A stretch of DNA of 64,000 bases, taken from the NCBI GenBank assembly GCA_028023455.1, contig JAQFVV010012434.1, forward strand, positions 4,038,928 to 4,102,927. The letters run 5' to 3'. Shown here one piece after another: positions 1 through 13,615 of the stretch. The notes below the pieces were generated by a model. That model did not search any database, was not told where the DNA came from, and saw only the letters and a program-made list of their open reading frames with translations. The first letter of the stretch is position 1. Every line of letters begins with the position of its first letter. A program made the translations under genes and the position numbers. This DNA comes from Epiperipatus broadwayi (taxonomy: Eukaryota > Onychophora > Udeonychophora > Euonychophora > Peripatidae).

Positions 1-1865
1 TATTATAAAATAAAGGATAAATATAAAATATTTCAATATATATATATACAACACCAATGTATTTTACAAACATCGTATTTACTATGCATGCTCCATAATA
101 ATGACTATCTTTTAATAAATATATGTCATTGTTGTCTTTCTTTATCATATCAGGAATTATTAAACTCCTTTAACTTCAGATCTAAATTTTAATTTTGATT
201 AAATATCAAATAAGTATTTTTTATTCATTTATGTATTATATTATTTTTTTTCTTATTCAACAATTCAAACATTTTTACATACAGCAAAATTTTATATATT
301 TGTAAACACAATTATCATTTTTACACCTTAAACGACATTACTGACATTAATTAAAGAGACTGCTTTAGTCAAACTATATTTAAAAATTATTTTTTCAATG
401 TCTACAACCAAAGCTTTAAAGTGTACAAATAACAAACTATGGTGTAATGTATTCTACAAAACTTATCATTCTTAATTATTTCCATTGCTACTATGTTTCC
501 CATATTTTCACCTCATAATCATGACACTGTTGTCTGCAGACAAATATTCTAATTAGTTATTGACTTTATTATATAAAATATAATACGGCTACTTTACATT
601 ACAATATATTTTTTAAATATTAATATTTTAATGAGATTTCTTTTGGTATTTTATTAAAAAAATTTCAACTATAAAAATTCATCTATAAAAGTCCATGAAA
701 GAAATCCCATTAAATATTATTAAATATTAATATTTAAATCCAAAATCATGTAAAAAATTTATGACATTTATATACACATACAAATAAAGTATATATGCTT
801 GTATATAAACAAAAAGATCATTACCATTGAAAATTATTATTGTGTAAGAAAACAAACTACTTTGTAACAGAATAATTTTATAGCTTTCAACTTTTTTAAC
901 TTTTAGCCAGTTCAGTCCAGATTATCTTTGAAATGGTATGATGATTATCAATGATGTTGTTCATAGTAACATGGAATGATCGGTATTGATATTAATCTTT
1001 AGTTCCATATGCAAAAAGTTGCATTTTAATGGTAATCAATCAACAATTTAGTTTTATTCCTAGATAGCAGGTATACACAGGAGATAAGAACAGGTCTAAC
1101 TGCAAATATGTTGCATTATTATTGGAAATTTTTTGAATAAGGTTAGTGATGGTTAAAAGTATACTTTTTATTATTTTAAAGTTCTTTTTTTTTTAAAAAA
1201 ATACTTTTAGTAATAAATATAAAATATAAATTATTTTGTGATTATTAATGTTTTCAAGCATTAAAATCTCCTGAGGGGAAAAAGTAGACATTTTAATGTC
1301 ATGGTAATAAAACTCAAAAATGACGATTTTAGTTTTATCTCTCAATATAATTTTAATATTTAAACAGTATTTAGAATATTTTATTTATAAGTTTTAAAAT
1401 GTCATAAGTAATAATTGTATTAAAAATAATTTGATTATACTATAAACTCTATTTGAAATAAAGGCCATGTATGTAAAAAATTAATCACATAAATTAAATA
1501 TTGATTTATTTATCATTAATACTTTAGATGAAGTTTTAGAATGTTATATCAAAAAATAATAACAAAAATATTTTATTTATAGATGATAGAATTTATATTT
1601 TTAAACCAACAATAGTTAACATAAATAAAAAATAAATAAATCATAAAAGAAAGATATTTTATGATATATTTCAAAATATATTATATTAGAAATATTCATT
1701 TACTTTTTTTCTGGAAATATGCATCTATCAATAAAATTACTTCCATCTTCATTAAATGTTTTTAAATTTATTTATTATGTATATATTTAACAAAAGCTTT
1801 AAATATTATTTATCAAATTACTAGAATATTTTTACTGTCAGTATATTAGATCCGCAGAAATAATA
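1..1865. other. AT-rich DNA with no recognised feature
   Basis: I read this stretch on both strands and found no ORF with recognisable protein similarity, no RNA gene and no clear repeat. It is simple A/T-rich sequence with short poly-A and poly-T runs. Confidence 0.6.
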
Positions 1866-2073
1866 TTATAAAAAGGAAGCAATATTTACTAAGGCTTTAA
1901 CCTCAAGAATATGCATGTAAAATGTGATATTAGGGACCTCTACAGGTCTTAACCACAAGCTTACACTTTGGAAGAAATATTGCATTTTACATGCATATTC
2001 TTGAGGTTAAAGCCTTAGTAAATATTACTTATGTAAGCAATGTGCATTTAAATAAATTTATAAAAAGGAAGCA
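1866..2073. repeat. Hairpin insertion: perfect 44-bp inverted repeat between 16-bp direct repeats
   Basis: Positions 1881-1924 and 1983-2026 are perfect reverse complements over 44 bp, separated by a 58-nt spacer. The unit is bracketed by a 16-bp direct repeat at 1866-1881 and 2058-2073 (TTATAAAAAGGAAGCA). A direct repeat of that length is typical of target-site duplication by LINE-type target-primed insertion and unlike the 2-8 bp duplications of most DNA transposons. The left arm begins at the left direct repeat, while 31 nt separate the right arm from the right one. No coding sequence is present. An RNA from it would form a long hairpin. It could be a fold-back insertion or an inverted-repeat element; its origin is not recognised. 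Confidence 0.75.
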
Positions 2074-2189
2074 GTAAAGTGTATTCTTCAAAAACAATGC
2101 AAATAAAAGTATCATTATTATATTTATTTACATTAAAATAAAATAAAACCAATATAAATATAAAGCAACCATATTTATACAAGTAGTGC

Positions 2190-2692
2190 ATATCTTTAGG
2201 TAGATCCATGTTTGTTGAAATCTAATGTTGTCACCCAGTGTATGTTATATATTTCTATATATTCACACACACTAGTACAGGTGTGCATGTGTGTGTATAA
2301 TTTTAGAAATTTTTAAAGTTAAAAGTTATGTCAATCATACTACAAATTTAAGAAGAAAATATTTTATTAAAGAAAAGAGCATGATCAATTAAGCAATAGA
2401 AGTGGAATGTATTTTTAGACAACAGGAGATAGGACAGGTAATGTAAACAAACCATTACCAAAGGTATGCAAGTGTCTTATTTTCTAATCTAGTGTAATAA
2501 TCAGCTGAAAAGGTTACAATTTGATATATTTTAATGACTACACATATTTTAAGATGTGAAAAAAAAAACACAAACAAAAATAAGGAAAACTATGTTGTGG
2601 CACAAAAGACCATGAAAACAAAAGTAAGATGGGACTGCAATAAGAGAAATTAGATTGAGATCCATTAAAAAAACTCATGAGATACAACCCCA

Positions 2693-2727
<35 letters not shown>

Positions 2728-5110
2728 GGTTGTATAAAGATAGGGATATGGATATAATCTATATATATATATATATATATATATATTAAGAAGGGAATGG
2801 ACATTATCTATAGATAACATTGTACAAATAAATAAAGGAAGTCATATTTTTTAGAAAGAATAAAAAGCATATGATACCTACAATGATGCATGAGTAGACA
2901 GGCATCAGCTTCTCTGTGGTCATTTGTTGAAGTGGGTGTCATCTGGTGAAGTGGGTATTATTTGGTGAAGCAAGTGTCCAAGAAGAAAAAGTTCCATTTT
3001 ATTACCAAGATCCAGTCATCATACACTAGCACAATGCCAATCCCTGCATCCGTGAAGTCATTCACTAGTTCACCAACACACAGTTATGAAGATATCCATC
3101 AACCAGCAGGCAGTACATTTTAATCCATTCTTTAAAATCATGTAACTTTAATTAATTATATAAATAATTTATATTTACACAGATTTGACATGCTAAATCT
3201 TATTAATATTTGGCATGTCAAGGTTAAATATTTAATGCAGCAAATATTAATTTTGTTTTTATATTTTATCTTATTATCTCAACTTGAATGATTGAGGGAG
3301 TTAAATTTAAATATAGAGTTGTTTACACTTCCCAACTATTAATGATTCCCTGGGACAATGCGAGTTTGGAAGATGCTTTTGATTTCTTTTAAACTTTAAT
3401 AGCATTTAAATAAACCATTAAATAGATATATTTCCCACTATCATATCAATTAAAATTTTATTATTATAAATTTCTGAGAATTTATGTTTACTGTCTTAGG
3501 AGAATGGCAAGTGTTTTAGAAATTAATTATAGAGATGTAAGATTTAGAAACCATGTTTGCCTATTATGATTAATCTAAAATCAGTTTATATTTAAATTTA
3601 TCTGTTACAAAAATATATGTAAATGCTTTATGCCCAAGCATCCCACCTCATGTGGTAAAATAATGACAATCTGATTAATATTCTCAATCTGTATTTATAA
3701 GTAATACAAATTTAATAAGACCTGTTATTGTTTTATTAATAGTCTATCATGTGGAGGGATCATTGTAAAACCTTATATATAAATGTTTATGTAACATTAC
3801 CTGTTCACTACATTTATATAAATTTTAGATATGTCTCATATAATGGTAATGTAAGCACAAGTCACTAGCTATCAGTGAGATTATGAGCAATAAATACATC
3901 CTGTATCAGTTCTATTAAAGATTGTTAAATTAAGCTTATTAATGAATATCATTTCTGAGTGGGTGTTGAACTTTATCTGAGTTTTTAGGATGTCTTGGAT
4001 CATATTCATATTATAACTTCATTGCCACTATGTATTTTGTATGGCTCATGCATCACATGGTCAAACTGTGTGAAGCAGACCAGATACTGTGTGCTTGGGT
4101 ACCTAATTCATAGATTAGTACTGGTCTAGGTCCCATAGAAGTCAGAGACTCCTTGTGACACCAAACCCTAGATTTAACACATTTATGCTCTTTCCACCAG
4201 AATATTCCCATGGTTAGAAGCAGATGTACTTCTGTGGCAAGGGACATCCACTCTTTTACAGTGAACCATACTAATTGATAACCAAGCTGATTCCAAATCT
4301 CATTTATGTTTAATATGACAATGAACAGTAACTTCCCAAACATAAAACTGCAGTATCTACAGTAAAATCACTTGTTTTAACTTTCACTAATGTGTAAATA
4401 TCCTTGGATGACTATAAGGTTAAACCTATCCACCGTAGTACCTATTATAATGCATTTTAGTTAATAAATACCTTAAAGGCCACAATAAGTGATAGTCAAT
4501 TATTTAAGATTAATCATTGACTAAAATGGGTGCACACACTTATAGGTAAACTGCCATTATTTCCATCTGTAATAATGTAAGGGTCAGGAAATCATTCTTA
4601 AATTATCTTGTGAGGTACTTTATTCATTAGATTCAATCCTATATTGAGTATGTTTATATCTTGGAAACGTGGTATAGTCATATAGTTTCTTAGATATTTA
4701 TTAAGAATTAACTAATGTATCCCAAGCTGTCCTATAAAAGGGCACACCCAAAATAGACTCCATATAATTGATCATTACAGGTTTTTTTTACACAACACTG
4801 GTACTACCAAAGTGAGGTTGTGAATGACCTTCACATGGTTTGGGGGGGAGTAAAAAAAGGGAAAACTAATTAGAAAAATGAGATTCTGATTAGATGAAAA
4901 GATGTTAGTTTGTGGATAGACTTGATTTTTATTATTGGCAATTGAAAAATTTTAAATCAAAGCCACCTGTGAGCTCAATTTTTCCCCTAGTTCCAGGACA
5001 CAATAAGAATCTAAGGAGTATGTAGCAAGTTAATGTTGCATATGTGTGGAAATATGGCACGAATGGAAATAATTACAATATTGTAAATAACCTTTATCAT
5101 TTTCTTTTAC
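2190..5110 (+). repeat. Left long direct repeat, probable LTR of a decayed Ty3/gypsy-type element
   Basis: The segment 2190-4790 is repeated in the same order and orientation at about 6510-9060. Shared blocks include 2210-2340 with 6545-6680, 2870-3120 with 7030-7240, 3280-3600 with 7480-7800 and 4380-4790 with 8640-9060, differing by many substitutions and small indels. The next 300 bp aligns poorly, but 5070-5112 matches 9378-9420 and both end in ACA, which may be the true LTR end. A degenerate gag lies between the two copies, so an LTR pair is favoured over a plain tandem duplication. At 2.6-2.9 kb these would be unusually long LTRs. Each copy has gained different (TA)n runs (2697-2725, 2760-2787; 7272-7330). 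Confidence 0.6.
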
Positions 5111-5381
5111 AGAAGGGATGAGTAGTTGTGCCAGCACACACATAAACATTATGTATAAACATAAGAGATAGCAGATATAAGACTAGAAGAATAAAAAATA
5201 GTGAGGATAGGGCTGAATTTTGTTTCTCTTTTAGAATGCTTGTGATACAAGAATAGAACATGATTCCAAGGAGATGTCTGAGGGGAGCAGACTATTTCAT
5301 GCATTTTATAATAAATCCAATGATGGAAAATGATGATCATCAATGAATTGATGAGCAAGAGATCAAAGTAACATTAAAAGA

Positions 5382-6310
5382 TTGGAGAAAGAGGAATATT
5401 GTGAGGAAAAGAAAGCACAGAAAAATAAAATTATGAAGGAAATGGTTAAGATGTTGGAAGAGAGGACGGAAACCATCAAGAAGATTTTAGTGAAAATAAC
5501 AATCACCCAAAAAGGAGGACAAAGAAATAAGGACAAAAAAGTATGGATGCAATTTAAAAAATCACCACCCTGAAAACCCAGTGGAAAAAGTGACTTGAGA
5601 CTTTGAGAAAATGGAGGCCCTGAGCACTATTAGAGAAGTTACCTAGAGAGAGACATTGCATAATGGATTATCTGCAGCAAGAGTTATCAAGATTAAAGGC
5701 TTTCATGGAGTCACTGGAGAAATGCCCATGAAGCATATCTGCAGCATAGAAGAGTTGTTTCAGTGCTATACCATGCTTGGCAATGAACAGTTAGTGGTGG
5801 CTTTTAACAATCTAGGAGACATGGCAAAAGATTAGTGGGAATCATGGATCAACAACCTCAAACATGGATGCAGTACAAAGCCACAAGTACAAAGACATTC
5901 TGGAGCCAGGAAAGACATGATGGGATCTGACACCACATTTCACAAGAAATATATAATGGAGATGGAACAGAGACCCTGATCCAATTTATCCTATGGTAGG
6001 TGTCTTTCCTGAAAGAATTGATGGCATTCCAAATGACAGAATATCAGATTGTTTGGCATATTAAGTATACTTGCCCCTGTTAACCCAGCACATTTTGCTT
6101 AGCAATCAGGGTTACAATATCAGAAATATGACTGAATTGCTCAAAGCCATAGATTTTGGAAATTTTGCAAGAGACAAAAGCAGAAAGCCACAACAATATT
6201 TAAACCATTTCATGATAAACCCCATGACCCAAGGTAAAAAAGGGACCATGGAAACATTGACCATAGAAATGAACCTGGAGAAATAGAATATAGAGGAAGC
6301 TATAAGAGAG
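5382..6310 (+). pseudogene. Degenerate Ty3/gypsy-type gag fragment
   Basis: An open stretch at 5382-5573 encodes a lysine/glutamate-rich, coiled-coil-like peptide. Further on, the frame through 5663-5960 reads IKGFHGVTGE..., followed by an EEL-F-Y pattern, a VVAFNNLGD block, a TAG stop at 5833-5835, then WESW. This parallels the capsid region of the gypsy element at 29.7-29.9 kb in this window (an F-x-G-x-x-GE start, a LE-YF block, a VACSHLQGESQVWW block), the Retrotrans_gag pattern. Later sequence is broken by many stops and shifts. No protease, reverse transcriptase or integrase follows before the right repeat at 6.5 kb, so the element was non-autonomous or internally deleted. Confidence 0.55.
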
Positions 6311-6509
6311 TTTACTTAGAAGATAGATATGAGCATTGACTATGGAAAAGAATAGGGTAGCAAAAGTTGAGACTAACACAATAATAAACTAAACCTCAAA
6401 CATTAACATACCAAATAAAATTTCAATGATTACTCATCTGCTGTGAAGGAACAAGTAAGTTTTTTGGGGGTTGTCTTTTATATACTGTAACTGGATGGAT
6501 AGATATGAA

Positions 6510-9420
6510 GTCGCAGATATCTGCATATAGATATGCTTGTTTCACGTTTGTTCAAATCTAACAGTATTGCCCAGGATATGTTATATATTTCTATATATTC
6601 ACATACACTACTACAAGTGTGTGTGTATGTGTGTACAATTCATATATCTTTAAAGTTAAAAGTTATGTAAATCATGCACATTTTACATTTAAGTGGAAAA
6701 TATTTTATTAAAGAATAATCATGATCAATTAAAAAATAAAAGAAGCATGATAAATTAAAAAAATAGAAGCAGAATATAATTTCATACAATATGCCAGGTT
6801 ATGGAAGCAAACCATTACCAAAGTTATGTATGTGCCTTATTTCCTAATCTAGAGTAATAAGCAGCTCAAAGAGTTGCAATTTGGTACATTTAAATCACAT
6901 ATTTGAAGATGTGAAATAAGAAAGAGAAACAAAGATCAGGAAACCTATGTGGTGGCACAAAAGATTGCGGAAGCAAAAGTAAGATGTAAAAGCAATTGAA
7001 AAAATTAGATTGAAATCCATTAAGAAAGCATATGATACCACCAATGATATGTGAGTAGATGGGTGTCAGCTTCTTTATGGTCATCTGGTAAAGCAGGCAT
7101 CCAAAAAGAAGTTCCATCCCAGTACCAATAACCAGTCACCATACACCACTACCATACCAATCCCTGCATCCACAAATTCATTCACTAGTTTACTAACACA
7201 GAGTTATGAAGCTATCCAACAGCTAGCTGGTAATATATTTTAATCCATTCTTTAAAATTGTGTAACTCTAACTGATTATATATTTATATATATATATATA
7301 TATATATAATTAATATATATATATATATATGTAACTCTAATTGATATCTGATTATATATTTACACAGTTTTGATTTACTAAATCTTATTAATATTTTTAT
7401 ATGTTAAAGTTTTACTGGCTTTAAACATTTAATGCAGCAAATATTAATTTTGCTTTTATATTTTACCTTATTATGTTAACTTGAATGATGGAGGGAGTTA
7501 AATTTAAATATAAAGTCGTTTATACTTCCCAACTCTTAATGGTTTCCTGGGACAATGCGAGTTTGGGAAATGCCCTTGTTTTCTTTTAAACTTTAAAAGC
7601 ATTTAAATAAATCATTAAATACTTTTTTCTTATTACCCTTGTCATGTCAAGTAAAATTTCATTATTGTCATTCTGAGAATTTATGTTTACTGTCTCAGGA
7701 GAATGGCGAGTGTTATAGAAATTAATTATAGAGATGTAAGGTTTAGAAACTGTGTTTTCCTATTAAGATTAATCTAAAATCAGTTTATATTTTAATTTAT
7801 CTGTTAAGAAAATATATGTAAGTGCTTTATGCCCAAGCACCTCACCTTGTATGGTAGAATAATGACAATATGATTTATATTCTCAATCTGTATTTATGAA
7901 TAAAACAAATTTAATATTGCCTGTTATTATTATATTAATAGTCTATCATGTGAAGGCAATATTGTAACCTTATATATAAATGATTATATAATATTGTCTG
8001 TCCACTCCATTTATATAAATTAAAATACTTATCTATATTGATAAAGTAAGCACAAATTGCTATCAATCAGTGAGATTATGAGAAAATAATACCTCCTTAT
8101 CAGTTATATTATAATATTAAAGATTGTTAAGCTAAGTTTATTAATGAGTATTATTTGTGAGTGCATTTCAAACTTTATCCAAGTTTGTTATAGTAACCCT
8201 GGGAGAATTTTAATTGATCAAATAAATTGCTAATACATAAGTGTGTGGGTAAAAGGTTTTATATAATTATTATCATTTATTCTTTATTGCCACTAGGTAT
8301 CTTGTATGGTTCATGGGTCACATGGTGAAACTGTGTGAGAGCAAACCAGATGCTACATGTCTATGTTCCTAATCCATAGATTAGGCCAGTCTAGATTTCA
8401 CAGGAGCTGAGACTCCTTGCAACCCCAAATCCTAGATTTAGCACATCTTCACTGTCTCTACTGAAATGCACCCATGGTTATAAGCAGGTGCACCTCTATG
8501 GCCAGGGATATCCCCTCTTTGTGGTAAACCATACAATTCGATCATCAAGCTGATACTAATTATCATTCTTGCCTAATATGACCATGAACAGTGATCTTAC
8601 CGAATGTAGAACTGTACTATCTTAAATAAATTTACTTGTTTTAACCTTCACCTATGTGTTAATATCCCTGGATGACCATAAGATTAAACCTGTCCACAAT
8701 AGCTCCTATTATCATGCATTTTAATTAATGAATAACTTAAAAGCCTAATGACTGATAGTTAATTATTAATCATTGACTAAAATGGATACACACACTGATA
8801 GGTAAACAGCCATTACTTCCACTTGTAATAATGTAAGGGTCAGTGAAATTTGTTCTTAAATTATCTTGTAAGTTATCTATTAATTGGATTTAATCCTATA
8901 ATAAGTTTTTATTTATTATGATTAATTTTGAATATGTCTATATCTTGGAACTGTCGTATAGTCATATAGTTTCTTAGATATTTATTAAGTGTTAACTAAT
9001 GCATCCCTAACTTTGAACCTGACCCATAGTAGGACACACCGAAAAAGACTCCATATAATTAACATGAGTATAGTTTAGTAGCATATTTAAATAGGTCTAT
9101 GATTAGTAAGGTAATTCCACCTGTGTAACCATGGGCAAGGTGCACCAAATCTGAAGTATGAGAAGATCCCTGAGAGAGAGAATTTCTGTTTGTATTCTGA
9201 AGAGGTTATACTGTAGTAAGAAGGGAAGCTATGTGACATCAAGGATGTTAATTAGGTGGTTGAGGCTAGGAAGCCTAGGTAGGGTTTTAAACTAGGGTGC
9301 ATGGGGTAACTTTTGCCTGCTGGTTGAGAGTCTCTGCTTGGTCTTTCAGTCTTATGGACTGATTACTCAATCTTGACAATTACAATATTTGATAACTTTT
9401 ATCATTTTTCTCAATAAACA
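6510..9420 (+). repeat. Right long direct repeat, probable 3' LTR of the same element
   Basis: This is the partner of the repeat at 2190-5110. The region before it (6455-6475) holds a T-run followed by GGGGG, but I cannot call a polypurine tract with confidence. The last ~360 bp (9063-9420) contains more complex sequence ending in an A/T-rich tail with AATAAACA at 9412-9419, resembling an LTR end with a polyadenylation signal. Small ORFs here, such as 6890-7117, are shadows in a repeat and have no recognisable product. Confidence 0.55.
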
Positions 9421-10490
9421 TCATTTTTATTATGCATTAATCTTCAAAGCATGGCCAATTATAAAAATACATCCTCTTTTCTTGATTATTATTACATATA
9501 TCAAGTACATAAAGTCAAGGCCATAACCAACTATGTGTTTTGTACATGACTAATATTAAGTCATAATATTTAAGCTATCAGTATAATTATAATGTATTTT
9601 TTAAAAATTTATGATATTCAATAAATCTGAGAGCTACCATGAACTCTAAAGTCAGTTTTGTACAGTAAAAATTATTTATTGCTCAAACAAAGCAATATTG
9701 TTTGTAGTGACTATCATAAACATTTTGCAATACCAACTATGAAGAATCTGATTATTCTAATTAATGTTAAAGACATTTTTGTTTATATTTTTTGTAATAT
9801 CCATGTTTTTATTGTTTGAAAATAATTTTTTTATTTTTTTATTTTATGTTTCTTTGTTTAATATTTTTTTTGTTTGTAACTAAAAATAAATAACTTTATC
9901 ATGTAGTTTATTATATAACTAAAATAAAAACAAAATTGCAGGGATTTTAATTTTTTTATTTGAGCACATAATATATTTTAATCTAATTTGCAGATACATA
10001 TGACTTTTGCTACAATTTTTTTGACTCCAGTCTCCACAGGATTAACTATTATATTCTTATATAGTTATGTTTGAAGTCTTTTTAAAGTATAGATTGATTA
10101 TTTATTAATTGTGTTTTTTACATAAGCTTACTTAAATCACACTTGTGTTTGGAAGTCTTTAAATTAAAATACTTAATTACTTGCAACCTATTAGATAAAC
10201 AGACTTTGTTTTATCTAAGTTGCGTGATTCAAATTTTATGTTTTTAAATACAGGTAGCACTAATAAAACATTCAAGCATTGGTTTATATTCATTTGCTAA
10301 ATTTAAGTTTCATTTAGAATTGAACAATCTTTAATTTATTCTTATGTGGTTATGCTGGAGTTTTTTCAAAGTGTAAATTGATTATTTATTAATTGTGCTT
10401 TTTATATGAAACATAATATACTTTTTTAATAGTTTTTAAGATCTGAGCTTATTTAAAATAGTGCTTGTGTTTAAAATAGTTTTGGAATCA
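9421..10490. other. AT-rich DNA with no recognised feature
   Basis: Nothing was recognised beyond simple A/T-rich sequence. Two short similar blocks (about 10070-10140 and 10350-10430, sharing an AGATTGATTATTTATTAATTG-like core) suggest a small local duplication. Confidence 0.5.
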
Positions 10491-10494
10491 ATAT

Positions 10495-10655
10495 ACTCAC
10501 TGATGAGCGCTGGTGCAGCACACAATACATATATTGGATATTATTTATCTTTTTCACATTCATGTAGTCATGTGTATTGGTTGTATAAGATAGAATGGGA
10601 AGCTGGAGAAAGCTTGAATGTCTGAATTTACATACCTTATAAAAACATATATATA
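10495..10655 (+). repeat. Dispersed SINE-like repeat with decayed hammerhead, copy 1
   Basis: The copy opens with a hammerhead-like 5' end. The box CTGATGA is at 10500-10506. A stem II follows at 10507-10512 and 10516-10521 (GCGCTG with CAGCAC, 5 of 6 pairs) around a GTG loop. ACAA stands where GAAA is expected, and TTGG at 10534-10537 is the stem I partner seen in other copies. The body then runs through a TTTATCTTTTTCACAT block and a GTCATGTGTATTG block to an AGCTTGAA block. The same order is found at 48.64-48.80, 49.58-49.74 and 55.92-56.09 kb. Other copies end in GTTCAAATCCCC, which resembles a pol III B box. Confidence 0.55.
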
Positions 10656-12889
10656 TATATGTGTGTGTGTTAATAAAATTTCCCCTATGTATTTTTTTAA
10701 GTTTAATTTCACTTGTGATATAAATAGGTAAATTTATTTATCCTGCCATTGCAAATTGAAATCACACCATTTAGAAATGGTATTTATCTTATCCATCTTT
10801 AGATCAAAAGTGGACTCGTGCTTTTTAGTTTTAACTTATTTTATGAACTAAAAGGATGTTTCTTTTTTTTAAATATGCATCACACAAATAACTTAATGGT
10901 GTAATTTTATTTTAAAACACCAGTTTTTATTGATAGTTTGTCTAGTTACAATATATCTCAAGTTTATTGAAAAAAAAAAACAGAAAATTTCCAGTAGTTT
11001 ATTAATATTTACATTTAAAAATTATGAAAATATTATAATGATTAGTATATTATCTTTAGTTATCTTCCAAAGGCCTTTCTCATATATCAAGGTGACTATC
11101 TACTCCAAATTGTTCTTGCCCAACTATTCAAATGCTCTTATTTTATTAATTTTTTCTTATATTCTACATAGCCTCTTCTAGAAAGATGTGCCCAGGTTTT
11201 TTATTTTTTCATCATTTCCTCAAAAATGAACTTATATTTATTTACTCTTTTCAACAAATCTACATTTTTTGAAATTTTATTGTACTATTTACTAAGAATA
11301 GGGTAATCCATTCTTTTTGCATTTGATTCTATATATATATTGTTGTAATTGTAGGTTCCTATATATAAAAATAAATTTGCTAGTAATAGTTGTTTTACAA
11401 GTAATAATTTAATTTTTTGCTAATTTATATTTTTTTTAACAACATAACCTTTTAATGTTTTTCTCTGTCAAAAATCCCATAATTTTATAAATTTAAAAAC
11501 TATCATTCGTGTAATTTTAAGACTAATTAAATCTTAGATTCACACCAATGGGATTAATCAAACTGCAAAGTTTATCACCTTTTAAAATCATTTAAATCAC
11601 TAACATATTCAGTGATAAAGTTCCCATTAATTTGGGATTTTAAATTTGTGAGAAAAAATATTTTTAATCATTGTAATGTATTATTCTTTGCATTAAAATG
11701 CGTTTTACTGAACATAAATTATTTACAAATATACATGCACGTGTGTGCTAATATATCTCTATAGAAGTGAAGTATTACATGTATTATATTCCAATAAAAA
11801 TAATTCTTTACTGTTAATTATTGTTTAACTTTGTTTAACATTATTTAATAATACAAATTTTTTAAAATTTAGTTTGTAAAACTAATGTGAATTTTATTAA
11901 TTATAACATTTTAATACTTTTTAATGAAAAAAAATATTGCAAATCAATTTTCAATTGTAATACTATTTTGATGATATATGGTATCATCTAGGATAAATAT
12001 TAAAAAATGTTTACTAAATATTATTAGGCTATAAATTATTATTTAATTTTAAGTGCAGATATAAATTTTAAACTAGTTAAATAATTCCACAATGAATCTT
12101 TTTTATTTAAACTCTCTTTTTTTACTCATGCAAGGTTTATTCAATATGCAATAGTGCCTTTCAATACTTTTTTTTCTTGGGTGGCTTAATTGTAGTTTTG
12201 AGATCTTTAGTATCCAGAAATTTCTTCTAGAAAGTGTTACCTCAGGTACTAAGATAGTTTTTTCCCTTTTCTTAGCTAAAAGTTGGCACATGAAAATGTT
12301 TGCTCATTGGCAAACACTTTTAATCACTGTGCCAATCTTGTTGATCCTAAAAAGCCAAAACATTAAAACTTCATTATAATAAATATTAATTTATACCAAC
12401 AAAATATTACATGTAGATAAATAAAATGCAATGTATTATATCTTTCAGACATAGAATGTTCTTAATTTATTTTTTTTATTAATAAAAAAAAAAGTTCAAT
12501 TCATAAATAATTTGCAAATAAGAAAATAAGAATGCATTTTTATAACAATATAATAACTGAATATCTTATTATAAGTATGTGATTTAAATACTTACTGTCA
12601 TAAAGCATGAAATAAATAACTATTTCTATACTTAATTATTCAAGAATTAATGTACTGGTCAAACACTTATGTGGAAAATTAATCACAATAATTCCTTGTA
12701 ATTAATTACAGAAATAAGGTGAGATTTTTATTTTACTTTAATATTTAACTTTTACAACCTTTACACTAAAAAGCACTAGTAATAATAAATTTTATTTAAT
12801 ATTGATGATGTATTATTTGCAATTATTAATTCAACTTACATGTCATTTTACTTTATTTGTATTTTATCATTAAGTTGGGGATGTTTTCT
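10656..12889. other. AT-rich DNA with no recognised feature
   Basis: No gene, RNA or repeat was recognised. ORFs such as 10930-11181 and 12103-12291 consist of A/T-biased hydrophobic or lysine-rich codons, match no family I know and lack supporting splice or promoter context. Confidence 0.5.
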
Positions 12890-13425
12890 CATCTAGTGCC
12901 TATTCACAAGCCTTCTGGCATCCATTGATTACTCTGGCTTGCACTGAGTAGCAATACTGTATGGAAAGTTTTGCCTGTTTTAATAACATTTATAAGCAAG
13001 CATAAGAAATGGTGATTATGTGATGTTTATTGGCTGAAAAACCAATCATGCCTATATGAGTATATAGGCTAATGAGCTTGTATTGAAAATATTATTGTGT
13101 TTTTAATTTAAGTCTCATAGTTTCATAGTTAAGTAGAGATAAAAAGTGGCTTCTGAATGGTTGCATTAGATCCTAAGATCTAGGTACAGTGCTCTCAGAT
13201 CCAAGGCTCCTCACTGACAAAGGCCACAAGTCAGAAACTAGTCTGAAGATATTGAATGAGTAGACACTAGATGGGGATTTTATGCACAAGCCTTCTGGAA
13301 TCCATTGATTACTCTGACTTGCACTGAGTAGCAATACTGTTTGGAGAGTTTGCCTGTTTTAATAACAATTATAAGCAAGCAATAAAAATGGTGATCATAT
13401 GATGTTTATTGGCTTAAATACAATC
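12890..13425 (+). repeat. 380-bp repeat family, about 1.4 tandem units
   Basis: The block starting CACAAGCCTTCTGG at 12905 recurs at 13285, giving a period of 380 bp. The unit also holds a TTAAGTAGAGATAAAA block, a CTCTCAGATCC block and a region at 13215-13275 with a CTGACAA box, a GAAAC box and a CTAGT/ACTAG pair that resembles a decayed hammerhead. Related copies lie at 16225-16455, 23765-23965 and 24110-24380. No protein is encoded. The tandem layout is reminiscent of retrozymes, but the ribozyme assignment is weak. Confidence 0.6.
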
Positions 13426-13520
13426 TTTGTTAAAAATTCAAATAACCATTATTTTTGGTCTATTGTTTTACTTATATATAAATATTTTCTGTATGTTGTA
13501 TAAATGTATTATATTTACAG

Positions 13521-13568
<48 letters not shown>

Positions 13569-13571
13569 TAA

Positions 13572-13612
<41 letters not shown>
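13521..13612. repeat. (TA)n microsatellite, two blocks
   Basis: Nearly pure TA runs at 13521-13566 and 13578-13612 abut the left edge of the Penelope-like palindrome, and a shorter TA run abuts its right edge (15628-15642). Overlapping ORFs on both strands are tyrosine/isoleucine repeats caused by the microsatellite. Confidence 0.9.

Positions 13613-13615
<3 letters not shown>

Noticed and set aside
2538-2804. 88-codon minus-strand ORF rich in Tyr/Ile
   Set aside because: It is driven by two (TA)n runs and contains no recognisable domain.
4053-4343. 96-codon minus-strand ORF
   Set aside because: It lies inside the long direct repeat, its counterpart at about 8.3-8.6 kb is not open, and there is no similarity to a known family.
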